Positions 16,729 through 18,964 of a stretch of DNA of 18,964 bases are shown one piece after another (the first letter of the stretch is position 1; every line of letters begins with the position of its first letter). Source of the DNA: Gracilaria vermiculophylla (Eukaryota; Rhodophyta; Florideophyceae; Gracilariales; Gracilariaceae); the NCBI GenBank assembly GCA_019155205.2, contig JAHNZQ020000227.1:1130167-1149130 (forward strand), given 5' to 3'. The notes beneath the pieces are model-generated. The model had not been told where the DNA came from. It was given only the letters and a program-made list of their open reading frames with translations, and searched no databases. The position numbers were made by a program, and so were the translations under genes.

Positions 16729-17597
16729 GGTCCTCGCGTGACAAGGCAAGTGAGCGGAACATGGCGGAAACTCGAAACACCATTAAGGGCTCTCTTAAGA
16801 ACGAGAACCACAATAAGAGGGAGGGCAAAACTAGAGCTCCAATAGCATGTGTAATGGCAGCCAAGGTGGAAGATGAAGAACGAATGATGCTAGATTCCGG
16901 AACCACCTCACACATGACACCCTTCCCAAACACTCTACATGACGTTGAGGAATGTCTCGTTCCAATAGCCTTGGCTGCTGAATCTGTGGTTCATGCCACA
17001 CAAAGCGGAACCAAGAATGTAGAATGGAGTCCATGTGGTCACAGGATAGAAGGTTTCCTAAGCAACACGCTAAGTGCTGAAAGCCTAGCGATGAATCTGC
17101 TTTCTGTTCCAGCCTTGACTGAGAAGGAATTCTGTGTTCTCTTCACAAGAAACAAAGCAGTCATATTCCATGAAACTGACAATCTCGGACCGGTCGCCGT
17201 AGCACCAAAAGGCATCGATGGGCTCTATTACATTGGAAGTAGAGTAAATGACTCTCTCAATTGCGAGAACGAAAGAATCATAATGGCAAGGTTAACAGAC
17301 TTTCTTGAAGAACTCAGGGGGGAGAGAAGCAGTGTGGGTGACCTCTCGCCAGTATCAAACAACAGTTCAGAGCTTGCTGAATCGGAACCATCGTATGGTC
17401 AGTATGTGTTTGGTCACGAAGACCACATCAACGAACTGAGTAATATGTCCGAGAAGGATGAATTAGAGGAAGCTATTGATCTCACCGACGACAAAGAAGT
17501 GGAAAGCACACCCCAACCTAATGGTACAAAGGGTAGAATGAAAAATGCAGCGGATATATGGCACAATCGCCTAGGCTACTTTGGCTCTCAACATTAA
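16641..17597 (+). pseudogene. Copia B nucleocapsid, protease and pre-integrase zinc motif
   Basis: The phase starting at 16641 has a perfect zinc knuckle CFICDKADHNTDRC (16653-16694, C-x2-C-x4-H-x4-C) and then CWPDPKNP, a usual follow-on. Protease follows: ERMMLDSGTTSHMTPF with catalytic Asp at 16893-16895 in an intact DSG triad, then LLSVPALTEKEFCVLF. The linker around 17290-17540 is strongly acidic (EKDELEEAIDLTDDKEVES). ADIWHNRLGYFGSQH carries the first half of the pre-integrase HHCC motif just before the TAA at 17595-17597. The same phase continues after the stop. The ATG at 16761 is internal; no separate gene starts there. Confidence 0.92.
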
Positions 17598-18742
17598 ATC
17601 AAGGAGCTCATTGCCGAAGGTACTCTACCAGCTCCTACTAAAACCATCAACAAGTGTGATCCATGTGAGAAGGCGAAGTTCAGACGCTCTTACACTGGAA
17701 GCCTCACCAACGCTAAGAAGCATGAGGCAATACATGCGGATGTTGTGGGACAAATCAAAGCAAGAGCAATTGATGGTTCCAAGTACTTCTTCACCGTCAC
17801 TGATGAGTACAGCAGCTACGTCTTTGCAAAGTCCCTAACCACGAAAGGGGAGGCATCCAGGGCAGTCCGTCACTTCATGACCTGGATGAAAAGGTAAGCA
17901 CTGTATAAAATCACATTTCTGCACACCGGTGGCGGGAAGGAGTTCAGCCATATTCGGTCAGAAATGAAAGCACTCCGAATTGAAGTATTCAACACCACAA
18001 TGTATACGCCATCTTCCAATGGATTAATTGAGCGAACGCAGGTTGTACACATAACAGCCATCCGTATATGCCTTGGACAATCACATCTTCCTGGGCAATA
18101 CTGGTGCTAGGCTCTGCAAATATTCTGGATTATAAGAATATTTTAAGGCACTCGGTGACAAAAACAAGTCCACATGTAGCTCTAAAGGGAGCTGCCCTAT
18201 TCCATGCAAAATATATACGACCATTCGGCTGTCTTGTAACCGCGGAGTCCCCGAAAGAGGAAAGGAAACAAAAGGAGAAGATGGCGCTTACAACGCAGAA
18301 TGGATTGAACTTGGGGCATATAGCGGGAGAAATTTACAGAATACTAGCCAAAAGTGGTATTCGGCCTTCAAAGCATGTGAAGTTCCATGAAGAATCATTT
18401 CCGGGCGTAACAATTCTCAGAGATCATGGTGCAGAACAAGACGTGCAAGAAGATGAAGATAATGTTCTAGTTGTACTGGAAGAATCATCCGAAGACGAAG
18501 AAATGGAAGACGGAAACCATGAAGATGATCTAGAAGCTAGTGAAGTATTATTTGATGCTACTGAAGAACTGGGTAAAAACGACCCAGAGAACTGGAGCTC
18601 CTTAACGCACTACCCCGAAAAACCGTCTACATTTAATGGCACTCAGTATCATGATAACGGCACACCGATAACTGAATCCGATCTCTTGATACAGTCGAAA
18701 CACGGGTATAATCTGCGTCCTCGTTCGAAAGCAACCCTATGA
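17598..18742 (+). pseudogene. Copia B integrase (catalytic Asp lost, frameshifted)
   Basis: The phase continues from the protease: CDPCEKAKFRRSYTGSL (completing HHCC), HADVVGQIKARAIDGSKYFF with the first catalytic Asp (17739-17741), a TAA near 17895, then FLHTGGGKEFSHIRSEM and SSNGLIERTQ with the catalytic Glu (18030-18032). The second Asp of the triad is Gly (GGT at 17928-17930; family pattern TD-x-G-G-E). Near 18105 the phase shifts, and YKNILRHSVTKTSPHVALKG, YIRPFGCLVTAESPKEERKQ and an acidic tail of about 70 residues follow to a TGA at 18740-18742. The last two blocks are the conserved C-terminal part of copia integrases. Confidence 0.9.
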
Positions 18743-18964
18743 ATACCACAATCTATATCTACGGCTTATGAGCCCACGTTGACCGACGCAATGCGCAGCA
18801 AGGAATGGAGAATCAAAAGAAGAATAAACCAACGGCAAAGTAGCTTTGGACTTTGCGAGCCGTCGTGCTCAATACCCTTGCCTGTAGAGTAAGACCCTGT
18901 CACCAGCTTAATCAATCATCCAGCAATGTCTGAATCCATAACGGGACGAGATGTTTCGAAACTT
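18743..18964 (+). pseudogene. Copia B reverse transcriptase, first residues only
   Basis: In the same phase as the preceding block and beyond its stop, the sequence reads SISTAYEPTLTDAMRSKEWR, the usual entry into copia RT (P-x-x-x-x-E-A-x-x-x-x-x-x-W). Shortly after, the match fades and a stop occurs near 18890, pointing to a further frameshift. The domain continues outside the window. Confidence 0.7.

Larger units (their letters stand above)
16371..18964 (+). mobile_element. Ty1/copia retrotransposon B, 3' of the copia A insertion
   Basis: Gag C-terminus, CCHC zinc knuckle, DSG protease, pre-integrase HHCC, integrase and the start of RT follow in copia order on the plus strand. The frame is broken at about 16640, 17595-17597, about 17895, about 18105 and 18740-18742. 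Sequence types differ from copia A (UBN2-type gag, classical CCHC, DSG protease), so it is a separate family. The rest of RT, RNase H and 3' LTR lie beyond the window. The missing N-terminal gag is at 4453-4814 on the minus strand. Confidence 0.9.

Overview
The window is a eukaryotic, repeat-dominated stretch with no recognisable host gene. It holds two Ty1/copia retrotransposons with long LTRs or multi-domain polyproteins, a tyrosine-recombinase (DIRS/Ngaro/PAT-type) retroelement, two piggyBac-related copies, and a miniature LTR (TRIM) element with a copia-type primer-binding site. Most coding sequence is broken by in-frame stops and frameshifts. This mixture fits a red alga, oomycete, fungus or other protist. 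The sequence alone does not decide which.

Layout. 1-4452 (+): copia family A, from the gag C-terminus through protease, integrase, reverse transcriptase and RNase H, ending in a 634-bp 3' LTR. 4453-4814 (-): N-terminal gag of copia family B. 4815-6440: unassigned, probably including the leader and 5' LTR of B. About 6530-8868 (+): decayed piggyBac-like transposase gene P1. About 9341-10290 (-): P2, an internally deleted relative with palindromic ends. About 10300-12320: AT-rich, nothing recognised. About 12320-14343 (-): GC-rich YR retroelement (RNase H, then tyrosine recombinase). 14344-14885: TRIM array with three 80-bp LTRs and two internal domains. 14886-16370 (-): gag N-terminus and 5' LTR of copia A. 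16371-18964 (+): gag C-terminus, zinc knuckle, protease, integrase and the start of RT of copia B, running off the window.

How the parts fit. The two 634-bp LTRs are inverted and differ at roughly 5% of sites. They are the 3' and 5' LTRs of one A element. Their outer flanks are the two halves of one B gag gene, bordered by a 5-bp near-identical duplication (CTACA/ATACA), and the B reading frame continues across the join when one copy of the duplication is dropped. So A inserted antisense into B, and a later inversion of at least 14.3 kb moved the 3' half of A and the N-terminal half of B gag to the far left. The right breakpoint is the TRIM array. Its three-LTR/two-body form and unmatched flanks (truncated YR element on one side, truncated A gag on the other) are what recombination between two inverted TRIM copies would leave.

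No gene set here looks like an active host pathway. The main interest is the reconstructable rearrangement history, the TRIM with tRNA-like parts, the palindromic piggyBac derivative, and a YR recombinase whose catalytic residues are all still present.
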